NCBI GenBank assembly: GCA_035269105.1
Contig: DATFJP010000029.1
Span: 1 to 11,527 of the forward strand
From: JAQYVZ01 sp035269105
GTDB taxonomy: Bacteria; Desulfobacterota; Desulfuromonadia; Desulfuromonadales; BM103
Direction of reading: 5' to 3'
Length of the DNA stretch: 11,527 nucleotides
Positions 5,437 to 11,527 of this stretch are shown in pieces. How positions within the stretch are numbered: position 1 is the stretch's first letter; each line of letters starts with the position of its first letter. The position numbers and the translations under genes were made by a program. The notes beneath the pieces are model-generated. The model ran no database searches, was not told the origin of the DNA, and saw only the letters and a list, made by a program, of their open reading frames with translations.

Positions 5437-8097
5437 ATGGCAAAATATGTCTATTTCTTTGGCGACGGCAACGCTGAAGGCCGGGGCGACATGAAGAATC
5501 TGCTCGGCGGCAAGGGCGCCAATCTGGCAGAAATGACCAGTATCGGCCTGCCGGTACCGGCAGGGTTCACCGTGACCACCGAGGTCTGCATCGAGTTCAC
5601 CAGGAACAACCGTCAGTACCCGGAAGGACTGAAAGCCGAAGTCGCTGAACACCTGGCGCGGGTCGAGCAGCTGATGGGCAAGAAGTTCGGAGACTCGGAG
5701 AATCCGCTGCTGGTATCCGTCCGCTCGGGGGCCCGTGCCTCGATGCCCGGCATGATGGACACGGTGCTCAATCTCGGCCTCAACGACGAGACGGTGCAGG
5801 GCATCATCAGGCAGAGCGACGACCCCCGTTTCGCCTACGATTCCTACCGGCGCTTCATCCAGATGTACAGCAATGTCGTGCTGGGCATGGATGGCGATAT
5901 TCTGGAGCATATCCTGGAAACCATGAAGGAGGAGCGCGGCGTTGAGCTGGATACCGAACTGACCGCCGACGACCTCAAGGATCTGGTCAAGCAGTTCAAG
6001 GTCAAGGTCAAGGAGGAGCTTGGCCGGGAGTTTCCCCTCGATCCCGAAGAGCAGCTCTGGGGCGCCATCGGCGCCGTATTCGGCTCCTGGATGAATCCGC
6101 GGGCCGTCACCTACCGGCGGCTCAACGAGATCCCGACCGAATGGGGCACGGCGGTCAATATCCAGTCGATGGTTTTCGGCAACATGGGCGATGACTGTGC
6201 CACCGGCGTCGCATTCACCCGCGACCCTTCCACCGGCGAGAACTATTTTTACGGTGAATATCTGGTGAATGCCCAGGGCGAGGATGTCGTTGCCGGCACT
6301 CGCACCCCCCAGCCGATCAACAAGGCGAAACACCAGCCGGGCGATCTGCCGGCCATGGAAGATGTCATGCCTGAATCCTATGCCCAACTGGTGGACATTC
6401 GCGACCGGCTGGAAAAGCATTACAAAGACATGCAGGATATCGAATTCACCATCGAAAAGGGCAAACTGTACATGCTGCAGACCCGGACCGGCAAACGGAC
6501 CGCCAAGGCGGCCGTAACCATCGCCGTGGACATGGTGGAGGAGGGACTGATCACCGACAGGGAAGCGATCCTGCGGATGGCGCCGGCCCAGCTCGATCAG
6601 CTGCTGCATCGGTCACTGGACCCGAAAGCGGAAAAAACCGTGGTCGCCAAGGGCCTGCCGGCGTCGCCCGGAGCCGCCAGCGGTGAAGTGGTTTTTTCCG
6701 CCGACGAAGCCGAAGAAGCGGCCAAAATCGGTCTGAATGTCATCCTGGTCCGTATCGAGACCAGCCCGGAAGACATCCACGGCATGCACGCCGCCAAGGG
6801 CATCCTGACCGCACGCGGCGGCATGACCTCGCACGCTGCCGTGGTCGCCCGCGGCATGGGCAAGTGCTGCGTTTCAGGCTGCGGCGACGTCAAGGTGGAT
6901 TACGCCAAACAGCAGTTCACCGCCCGCGACGGCCAGGTTTTCAAGAAGGGTGACGTGATCACCCTTGACGGCTCCACCGGCGAAGTCATGCAGGGCCAGG
7001 TGCCGACCATCAAGCCCGAACTGACCGGCGAATTTGCGCAGCTGATGAAATGGGTCGACCAGTATCGCCGCATGCGGGTCCGTACCAATGCCGACACGCC
7101 CCACGATTCCCAGGTGGCACGGGATTTCGGTGCCGAAGGGATCGGCCTGTGCCGTACCGAACACATGTTCTTCGAGGGCGACCGGATCATGGCAGTGCGC
7201 GAGATGATCCTCGCTGCGGATCAGGAAGGCCGCAAGCGGGCCCTCGAAAAGATCCTGCCCATGCAGCGCAGCGACTTCCTGGGCATCTTCCGCGTCATGA
7301 AGGGACTGCCGGTCACCATCCGGCTGCTCGATCCGCCGCTGCACGAGTTCCTGCCCCACTCCGAGACGGAACTGGAAGAACTGGCCCAGGAAATCAAAGT
7401 GCCTGCCCAGACCCTCAAAGCCAAGGTCGACTCCCTTCATGAATTCAACCCGATGCTCGGTCATCGCGGCTGCCGACTGGCGGTGACCTATCCGGAAATC
7501 TACGACATGCAGGTGCGTGCCATCATGGAAGCGGCCTGCGAGCTGATCAAGGACGAAGGTTACCAGATCGTGCCCGAAATCATGATCCCGCTGGTCGGCG
7601 AGGTCAAGGAACTGTCCATTCTGCGTGCCAATGCCATCCGGGTTGCCGACGAAGTGATCGCCGAGTACGGCGTCGAGGTGACCTACCTGATCGGCACCAT
7701 GATCGAACTGCCGCGTGCCGCCCTGACTGCTGACGCGATTGCCAGAGAAGCGGACTTTTTCTCCTTTGGTACCAACGACCTGACCCAGACCACCTATGGC
7801 CTGTCGCGCGACGATTCGGGCAGATTCCTGCCGTTCTACGTCGAACAGGAAATCTTTCCGAACGACCCCTTTGTCGCCATCGACCAGGCCGGGGTCGGCG
7901 AACTGGTCCGATTAGGCTGCGAAAAGGGCCGGCAAACCCGAGCCGACATCAAACTCGGCATCTGCGGCGAGCATGGCGGCGAAGCCTCCAGCGTCAAGTT
8001 CTGCCACAGAATCGGCCTCGACTACGTGTCCTGTTCCCCCTACCGGGTGCCCATCGCGCGGCTGGCGGCTGCCCAGGCGGCGCTGGAAGAGGAATAA
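5437..8097 (+). CDS. ppdK: Pyruvate, phosphate dikinase
   Basis: This 886-residue enzyme interconverts pyruvate + ATP + Pi and PEP + AMP + PPi in the cytoplasm. The N-terminal ATP-grasp-like domain has LLGGKGANLAEM (22-33, Lys26) and VSVRSGARASMPGMMDTVLNLG (from 93, Arg96). The central phosphohistidine domain has GGMTSHAAVVARGMGK with catalytic His466. Thr464, two residues before it, is the position phosphorylated by the bifunctional PPDK regulatory protein in plants and some bacteria. The C-terminal TIM-barrel domain has GLCRTEHMFF, RLLDPPLHEFLP, FGTNDLTQTTYG and GICGEHGGE, with catalytic Cys843. All key residues are intact and length is normal. GAGGAGG (5422-5428) lies eight bases before the ATG. 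No regulatory-protein gene is in the window. In acetate-using Desulfuromonadales this enzyme would feed gluconeogenesis; that is inference. Confidence 0.97.
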   Translation: MAKYVYFFGDGNAEGRGDMKNLLGGKGANLAEMTSIGLPVPAGFTVTTEVCIEFTRNNRQYPEGLKAEVAEHLARVEQLMGKKFGDSENPLLVSVRSGARASMPGMMDTVLNLGLNDETVQGIIRQSDDPRFAYDSYRRFIQMYSNVVLGMDGDILEHILETMKEERGVELDTELTADDLKDLVKQFKVKVKEELGREFPLDPEEQLWGAIGAVFGSWMNPRAVTYRRLNEIPTEWGTAVNIQSMVFGNMGDDCATGVAFTRDPSTGENYFYGEYLVNAQGEDVVAGTRTPQPINKAKHQPGDLPAMEDVMPESYAQLVDIRDRLEKHYKDMQDIEFTIEKGKLYMLQTRTGKRTAKAAVTIAVDMVEEGLITDREAILRMAPAQLDQLLHRSLDPKAEKTVVAKGLPASPGAASGEVVFSADEAEEAAKIGLNVILVRIETSPEDIHGMHAAKGILTARGGMTSHAAVVARGMGKCCVSGCGDVKVDYAKQQFTARDGQVFKKGDVITLDGSTGEVMQGQVPTIKPELTGEFAQLMKWVDQYRRMRVRTNADTPHDSQVARDFGAEGIGLCRTEHMFFEGDRIMAVREMILAADQEGRKRALEKILPMQRSDFLGIFRVMKGLPVTIRLLDPPLHEFLPHSETELEELAQEIKVPAQTLKAKVDSLHEFNPMLGHRGCRLAVTYPEIYDMQVRAIMEAACELIKDEGYQIVPEIMIPLVGEVKELSILRANAIRVADEVIAEYGVEVTYLIGTMIELPRAALTADAIAREADFFSFGTNDLTQTTYGLSRDDSGRFLPFYVEQEIFPNDPFVAIDQAGVGELVRLGCEKGRQTRADIKLGICGEHGGEASSVKFCHRIGLDYVSCSPYRVPIARLAAAQAALEEE

Positions 8098-8140
8098 GCA
8101 CACCGGCCAGCATAAACCGAGAAAAATCGGAGCAAGCAGG

Positions 8141-8170
8141 GGGCAGGTCCGTACGGATCTGCCCTCTTTC
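8141..8170 (+). terminator. Probable Rho-independent terminator after ppdK
   Basis: GGGCAGGTCC (8141-8150) pairs with GGATCTGCCC (8155-8164) over 10 base pairs, including one G-U, around a GTAC loop. TCTTTC (8165-8170) follows. The stem is strong; the U-tract is short and interrupted. It lies 43 bases after the ppdK stop. Confidence 0.6.
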
Positions 8171-8222
8171 GTCCGCTGGCTTACCGGCAAGGTCGGTCGC
8201 CGCACTTTCCCCGGGTCGCTGC

Positions 8223-8251
8223 TCGCCATCATTATCAGCTTATGCTAAACT
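8223..8251 (+). promoter_or_regulatory. Candidate promoter for the ferritin-like / dehydrogenase / nfi unit
   Basis: TCGCCA (8223-8228) and TAAACT (8246-8251) are 17 bases apart. A TG at 8243-8244 one base before the -10 makes it an extended -10 type. The predicted start is about 25 bases before the gene start at 8282. The site falls between the ppdK terminator and the next gene, as expected. Sequence match only. Confidence 0.4.
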
Positions 8252-8281
8252 TGCGCAATTCCTGCAACGATGAGGTGCGTC

Positions 8282-8761
8282 ATGAATCCTGTGCTCGAGA
8301 CCTGCGTCAAAATCGAACTGCGCATCGCCGACATCTACAAAGGGTTAGTCGACCACCCCGAAGCGGATAGGGAACTCAAGGACATCTGGACGGAAATGGC
8401 CGAGGACGAACTCCGACACGCCAAGCACATCGGTCTGGTCGCTGATCGGCTGGAGATTGCCGGCATCGGCGCGGTCGGCATGTCGGCTGCTGATGTCCAG
8501 CGACTTTCAGACCGTGCCGCCGAGATTTACGAGCAGTTGCGTAAGAACCGTCTTTCCCTGACCGATGCCGTTTATGCCTCGGTGGAATTGGAAGACGAAT
8601 TTCTCAAAGCCCATCTCAACTACGCTGACGTCGCCGGTCAACCGGACTTGCAGACGCTCTTCAAGTTTCTGGCTGAGGAAGATCGTCAGCACACTGTTCG
8701 CCTGCGCAAGTACCTGGATCGAATGACCGACGGCAGCGGGTTGGTCTTCGAGGAGCCCTGA
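8282..8761 (+). CDS. Ferritin-like / rubrerythrin-like diiron-fold protein
   Basis: This 159-residue, probably all-helical, soluble protein has the spacing of a ferritin-like four-helix bundle. Helix 1 contains E12. Helix 2 has AEDELRHAKH with the metal-binding ExxH pair E43-x2-H46. Helix 3 has SVELEDEF (E102, E104, E106). Helix 4 has AEEDRQHTVRL with E132/E133 and H137. In helix 4 the residue three before the His is Asp134, not the usual Glu. No rubredoxin-type CxxC domain is present, so it is not a classical rubrerythrin. Possible roles are peroxide/oxygen scavenging or iron handling. I prefer the ATG at 8282 over the one at 8270, because GAGG (8272-8275) lies six bases before it and the longer form would destroy that site. 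Its TGA directly abuts the next ATG, so the two are co-translated. Confidence 0.75.
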   Translation: MNPVLETCVKIELRIADIYKGLVDHPEADRELKDIWTEMAEDELRHAKHIGLVADRLEIAGIGAVGMSAADVQRLSDRAAEIYEQLRKNRLSLTDAVYASVELEDEFLKAHLNYADVAGQPDLQTLFKFLAEEDRQHTVRLRKYLDRMTDGSGLVFEEP

Positions 8762-9715
8762 ATGAAGATCACGGTTCTCGACGGCTATACCCTGAACCCG
8801 GGGGACCTGGACTGGACGCCCCTGGAGGATCTGGGTGACTGCCGGATATTCGAACGGACGCCGCCGTCGCAAACTGTCGAACGGGCCAGCGGATCGGAGA
8901 TTCTGATCACCAACAAAGTGGCCCTTGGCAGCAACGAGCTCAAGCACCTGCCGGACTTGCAATACATCGGAGTGTCCGCTACCGGCGTCAACGTTGTCGA
9001 TCTGGACGCCGCGCGGCAGCGCGATATTGTCGTGACCAATGTGCCGGCCTACAGCACGCCCTCCGTTGCCCAGCTGACTTTCGCCCTCATCATGGAACTG
9101 GCCCGCAGGGTGGGCATGCATGCCGAACTGGTTCGCCGGGGGCGCTGGACGCAGGCGCCCGATTTCAGCTTCTGGGAAAGTTCTCAGATCGAATTGACCG
9201 GGAAGGTTCTGGGGCTGGTCGGCTTCGGGGCCATCGGTCAGGCCGTGGCCCGTATCGGTCGAGCCCTCGAAATGCGCATTCTGGTGCATACCCGTACGCC
9301 CCGGCCGCGCGAATGGCCCGAGGTCGAATTCGTCGCTCTGGATGACCTGTTCCGGCTGGCCGACGTCGTCAGTCTGCACTGCCCGCTGAACGAAGAAACC
9401 GAACAGCTGGTCGATGCCAGACGGTTGAAGCTGATGAAGGCCACCGCCTTCCTGATCAATACCGGGCGCGGCGGCCTGGTGGCCGAGCCGGCCCTGAGCC
9501 GGGCTCTGCAGCAGGGTCTCCTGGCCGGGGCCGGCCTGGACGTGCTGTCGGCAGAGCCGCCGCCTGCGGACAACCCGCTGCTGAGCGCACCCAACTGCCT
9601 GATTACCCCGCATCTGGCCTGGGCGACCCGGGCCGCCCGCCGGCGCCTGATGGAGACCGTGGTCGCCAATGTCGCGGCCTTCCTGGCGGGAGACCCGCAA
9701 AACCGGGTCGCCTGA
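8762..9715 (+). CDS. D-2-hydroxyacid dehydrogenase (glycerate dehydrogenase/hydroxypyruvate reductase type)
   Basis: This 317-residue protein is a complete NAD(P)-dependent D-2-hydroxyacid dehydrogenase. The Rossmann motif GFGAIG occupies residues 154-159. The catalytic triad is in place: Arg236 in NTGRGG, Glu265 in LSAEPP and His284 in TPHLAWAT. The ending ITPHLAWATRAARRRLME and the N-terminal DGYTLNPGDLDW resemble glycerate dehydrogenase (HprA-like) enzymes, which reduce hydroxypyruvate to glycerate, more than lactate or phosphoglycerate dehydrogenases. It lacks the ACT domain of SerA. The exact substrate is inferred from resemblance only. AGGAG (8751-8755), inside the end of the ferritin-like gene, is six bases before the ATG, which begins immediately after the previous stop codon. 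Confidence 0.88.
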   Translation: MKITVLDGYTLNPGDLDWTPLEDLGDCRIFERTPPSQTVERASGSEILITNKVALGSNELKHLPDLQYIGVSATGVNVVDLDAARQRDIVVTNVPAYSTPSVAQLTFALIMELARRVGMHAELVRRGRWTQAPDFSFWESSQIELTGKVLGLVGFGAIGQAVARIGRALEMRILVHTRTPRPREWPEVEFVALDDLFRLADVVSLHCPLNEETEQLVDARRLKLMKATAFLINTGRGGLVAEPALSRALQQGLLAGAGLDVLSAEPPPADNPLLSAPNCLITPHLAWATRAARRRLMETVVANVAAFLAGDPQNRVA

Positions 9716-9727
9716 CTGGTTTTATTT
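9692..9727 (+). terminator. Possible weak hairpin and T-tract at the end of the dehydrogenase gene
   Basis: GACCCG (9692-9697) pairs with CGGGTC (9704-9709) around a CAAAAC loop. An outer GGC/GCC pair (9685-9687 with 9710-9712) could extend the stem past a bulge. TTTTATTT (9720-9727) follows, but seven or more bases from the stem, so it is a poor terminator and may only attenuate read-through into nfi. Confidence 0.25.
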
Positions 9728-9758
9728 CCCAGCCCTCTTTCGGCTGTCCTCGACAAAT

Positions 9759-10478
9759 ATGCGCTTCCCTGAACTTCACAGCTGGGATCTGACGCCCAGG
9801 CAGGCTGTCGGCCTGCAGAAGGATCTCGCCCATAAGGTGGTGTTGACGGATACCTTGTGCGAACCTGTCCAGCTGGTCGCCGGGGTTGATGTGTCCTATC
9901 GGCGTCGGGCCGACCAATTCCATGGCGCAGTCGTGGTCATGGATCTCGAATCGGCAAGCATCGTGGAAACCGCCACGGCTTCCGGGCAAGTTTCCTTTCC
10001 CTACGTTCCGGGCCTGCTGTCTTTCCGGGAGTTGCCGGTGCTGCTCGAGGCCTTCAAGAGACTCCGCCGGGTGCCGCAGGTGGTGCTGGTGGACGGGCAG
10101 GGCATCGCCCATCCGCGACGGTTGGGAGTGGCCAGCCACCTGGGTCTCTGGCTCGACCTGCCGACCATCGGCTGCGCCAAAAGCCGGCTGTGCGGCGAAG
10201 CCGGAGAACCGGGGCCGAGCAGGGGACAGCACTCCCAGCTTTTGCTGGACGGGAGCCCGGTCGGCGCCGTACTGCGGACCCGAGATCACGTCCGTCCCTT
10301 GTTCGTCTCGCCCGGCCACCGCATGGACATCCGGCGCTCGATCCAGATCGTTCTGCGGTGCGGCCAGGGCTACCGTTTGCCGGAACCGACCCGCCAGGCC
10401 CATCTGGCCAGCAACCTGCAAAGAACCCGTCAGGAAGGCGGCAGCGCGCAAGGATTTTCAGCGGACCCGTACAGATAA
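9759..10478 (+). CDS. nfi: Endonuclease V (deoxyinosine 3'-endonuclease)
   Basis: This 239-residue protein is endonuclease V, which cleaves the second phosphodiester bond 3' to deoxyinosine and so starts repair of deaminated adenine. The conserved order is complete: VAGVDVSY (40-47, metal ligand Asp44), FPYVPGLLSFRE (80-91, wedge Tyr82 and Glu91), VDGQGIAHPRRLGVASHLG (111-129, Asp112), GCAKSRL (138-144) and VSPGHRMD (183-190). Asp44, Glu91 and Asp112 correspond to the metal-binding residues of the Thermotoga enzyme. The ATG at 9759 gives the usual family N-terminus; an in-frame start at 9669 would lie inside the dehydrogenase. There is no clear Shine-Dalgarno sequence. The gene follows the dehydrogenase by 43 bases and probably shares its transcript. 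Its 3' end overlaps the convergent FAH-family gene by 21 bases. Confidence 0.95.
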   Translation: MRFPELHSWDLTPRQAVGLQKDLAHKVVLTDTLCEPVQLVAGVDVSYRRRADQFHGAVVVMDLESASIVETATASGQVSFPYVPGLLSFRELPVLLEAFKRLRRVPQVVLVDGQGIAHPRRLGVASHLGLWLDLPTIGCAKSRLCGEAGEPGPSRGQHSQLLLDGSPVGAVLRTRDHVRPLFVSPGHRMDIRRSIQIVLRCGQGYRLPEPTRQAHLASNLQRTRQEGGSAQGFSADPYR

Positions 10479-11114
10479 AGTGCCCACTTCCGGGATGACT
10501 GCCTCCAGTCGGTCGCCACTGCGGATTGGGCCGACTCCCGCCGGGGTCCCGGTCAGCAGGACATCGCCGGCTTGCAGAGAAAAATATTCCGACATCACGG
10601 CAATAATTTCGGCCACCGAGCGCAGCATATCGGCGGTTGTCCCGTTCTGCCGCAGATTGCCATTGACCGCCAGGGTCAAGCGCAGGCTTTGCGGATCGGC
10701 CACTGCTGTGGCCGGCACGAAGTCGGAGAGCGGGCAGGAGGTCGCAAATGCTTTGGCCATTTCCCAGGGGTGGCCTTTGCTTTTCAACTGGTTCTGCACA
10801 TCACGCAGGGTCAGGTCGATGGCGACAGCATAGCCGGCGACAAAATCCAGGGCTCTCTCGGCAGGGATCTTGCGGCCTGCCTTGCCGATCAAAACGGCAA
10901 GCTCGACTTCATGATGGCATTCCCGGGAATAGTCGGGCACGACCACCTCACCGCCGTCCGGTACGACGCAGTCGGCCGGCTTCATGAACAGGACCGGCGT
11001 ATCCGGGACCCGGTTGCCGAGTTCACGGACGTGTTCGGCGTAGTTACGGCCGATGCAGATGATTTTGCCGATCGGGACCGGGTCTTTGCGACCGGCGAGT
11101 TTGACGGTGGTCAT
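10458..11114 (-). CDS. Fumarylacetoacetate hydrolase (FAH) family protein
   Basis: This 218-residue protein is a single FAH catalytic domain of the FAHD1/YcgM size class. It has IICIGRNYAEHVRELGN (18-34), PVLFMKPADCVV (40-51), the metal-binding pair Glu69 and Glu71 in ECHHEVELAVLIG, Asp100 in GYAVAIDLTLRDVQ, and SGDVLLTGTP-like AGDVLLTGTPAGVGP near the C-terminus. Family members are Mg-dependent acylpyruvate hydrolases, oxaloacetate decarboxylases or enol-acid hydratases/isomerases; FAHD1-like activity is most likely but unproven. I chose the ATG at 11114 because AGGGAG lies seven to twelve bases upstream on the minus strand and the family N-terminus begins there. Longer in-frame starts up to 11186 add a non-conserved tail. 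It is convergent with nfi, with no bidirectional terminator visible. Confidence 0.9.
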   Translation of the reverse strand: MTTVKLAGRKDPVPIGKIICIGRNYAEHVRELGNRVPDTPVLFMKPADCVVPDGGEVVVPDYSRECHHEVELAVLIGKAGRKIPAERALDFVAGYAVAIDLTLRDVQNQLKSKGHPWEMAKAFATSCPLSDFVPATAVADPQSLRLTLAVNGNLRQNGTTADMLRSVAEIIAVMSEYFSLQAGDVLLTGTPAGVGPIRSGDRLEAVIPEVGTLSVRVR

Positions 11115-11181
11115 TATGGTCTCCCTTGTCTGAAGATGTCTCTGCTGGTCCGAGCTTTCCGCTCTCCACTGATGCTCCGGA

Positions 11182-11211
11182 AGCATACCATCATCCCATT
11201 CCGGCCGTCAT
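11182..11211 (-). promoter_or_regulatory. Candidate promoter for the FAH-family gene
   Basis: On the minus strand, ATGACG (11211-11206) and TATGCT (11187-11182) are 18 bases apart, each matching four of six consensus positions. The leader to the ATG at 11114 would be about 60 bases. The -35 lies beside the -10 of the divergent promoter at 11213-11221. Confidence 0.35.
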
Positions 11212-11212
11212 G

Positions 11213-11221
11213 TGCTATGCT
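11213..11221 (+). promoter_or_regulatory. Candidate extended -10 promoter element for the rhomboid gene
   Basis: TGCTATGCT is an extended -10 element (TGn plus TATGCT). It lacks a good -35 at the expected distance. The predicted start, near 11228, leaves a leader of about 30 bases to the ATG at 11259. Confidence 0.35.
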
Positions 11222-11258
11222 GGGATCTATCGAAAAAATCGTCTGAGCGAGATGTCTC

Positions 11259-11527
11259 ATGTTTCTGCCGATCGGCGACCTCCCCAATCCGAAAACCACG
11301 CCTTACACCAACTACTTGTTGATGGGGCTGAATATCATCGCGTTCCTTCTCTTCACTCTGCCGCTTTCGGCATCCCGGCCGGACATCAACGATCCGCTGC
11401 TCAGGGAATATCTGCAGATTTTCGGCGGCGGCGGCCCCTACCCGGTGCAGCTGATCTATGAACGGATCTCCGCCTACGATCTGATGGTCTTCCAGTACGG
11501 CTACCGGCCCGCCGATCCCTCGCCGAT
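11259..11527 (+). CDS. Rhomboid-family intramembrane serine protease (partial, 5' end only)
   Basis: The open frame from the ATG at 11259 runs to the right edge without a stop (89 codons). It begins MFLPIGDLPNPKTTPYTNYLLMG, and then a hydrophobic segment (about residues 18-37, NYLLMGLNIIAFLLFTLPLS) forms a first membrane helix. A soluble loop follows, ending ISAYDLMVFQYGYRPADPSP. This N-terminus ('PIGD.PNP..TPYVNY', then a helix, then 'YDL..F.YGYRPA.PS') is characteristic of bacterial rhomboid proteins. The catalytic GxSG and His segments lie beyond the window, so protease activity cannot be confirmed. The upstream ribosome binding site is weak (GAG at 11249-11251). The gene is divergent from the FAH-family gene across 144 bases. 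Confidence 0.75.
   Translation, partial: MFLPIGDLPNPKTTPYTNYLLMGLNIIAFLLFTLPLSASRPDINDPLLREYLQIFGGGGPYPVQLIYERISAYDLMVFQYGYRPADPSP

Noticed and set aside
5416..6609. 397-codon open frame on the minus strand opposite ppdK
   Set aside because: Antisense shadow of PPDK with no family resemblance; it also has no promoter or ribosome binding site of note.
7115..7130. Sigma54-like TGGCACG element
   Set aside because: The -24-like half is present, but the -12 half reads TTCG, not TTGC, and it lies deep inside ppdK in conserved coding sequence.
8098..8248. Small ORFs in both directions between ppdK and the ferritin-like gene
   Set aside because: The open frames are mostly extensions of frames overlapping ppdK, have no ribosome binding sites and cover a terminator and promoter region.
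8507..9700. 397-codon minus-strand frame opposite the ferritin-like and dehydrogenase genes
   Set aside because: Both plus-strand genes are complete with catalytic motifs; the antisense translation shows no motif.
9603..10451. 282-codon minus-strand frame opposite nfi
   Set aside because: Endonuclease V motifs are complete on the plus strand; the antisense frame is unrecognisable.

Overview
This window looks like an ordinary chromosomal housekeeping region of a GC-rich (roughly 60% GC by eye) Gram-negative bacterium. The most likely source is the Desulfuromonadales (Geobacter / Desulfuromonas / Pelobacter relatives). This is inferred from the run recO - glyQ - glyS - ppdK, an order I recall from Geobacter-type genomes; from the two-subunit (alpha2beta2) glycyl-tRNA synthetase; and from the protein sequences themselves. 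No rRNA, tRNA, CRISPR, phage or transposase gene was seen.

Layout. Positions 1-814 (minus strand): an FMN-binding split-barrel (pyridoxamine-phosphate-oxidase-like) gene overlaps by 23 bases the start of a PEP-synthase/PPDK N-terminal-domain gene that runs off the left edge. Positions 815-1129: a 315-base divergent regulatory gap with candidate promoters in both directions. Positions 1130-8097 (plus): recO (recombination mediator), glyQ and glyS (glycyl-tRNA synthetase alpha and beta), then ppdK (pyruvate phosphate dikinase). A 194-base MITE-like inverted-repeat element lies between glyQ and glyS. A Rho-independent terminator whose 5' arm contains the glyS stop codon separates glyS from ppdK, and the ppdK leader carries a perfect DnaA-box 9-mer. 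Positions 8282-10478 (plus): a probable three-gene unit of a ferritin-like/rubrerythrin-like protein, a D-2-hydroxyacid (glycerate-type) dehydrogenase and endonuclease V. Positions 10458-11114 (minus): a fumarylacetoacetase-family hydrolase, convergent with and overlapping the endonuclease V gene by 21 bases. Positions 11259-11527 (plus): the 5' end of a rhomboid-family intramembrane protease, cut by the right edge.

Functional links. ppdK and the truncated PEP-synthase-like gene act, or may act, at the pyruvate/PEP node used for gluconeogenesis by acetate-oxidising Desulfuromonadales. The dehydrogenase and the FAH-family enzyme belong to small organic-acid metabolism. RecO and endonuclease V are DNA-repair proteins in separate units. 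I see no convincing novel defence or mobile system. The features most worth a second look are the intra-operon inverted repeat, the DnaA box before ppdK, the stop codon inside a terminator, and the tightly overlapped FMN-protein/PPDK_N gene pair.
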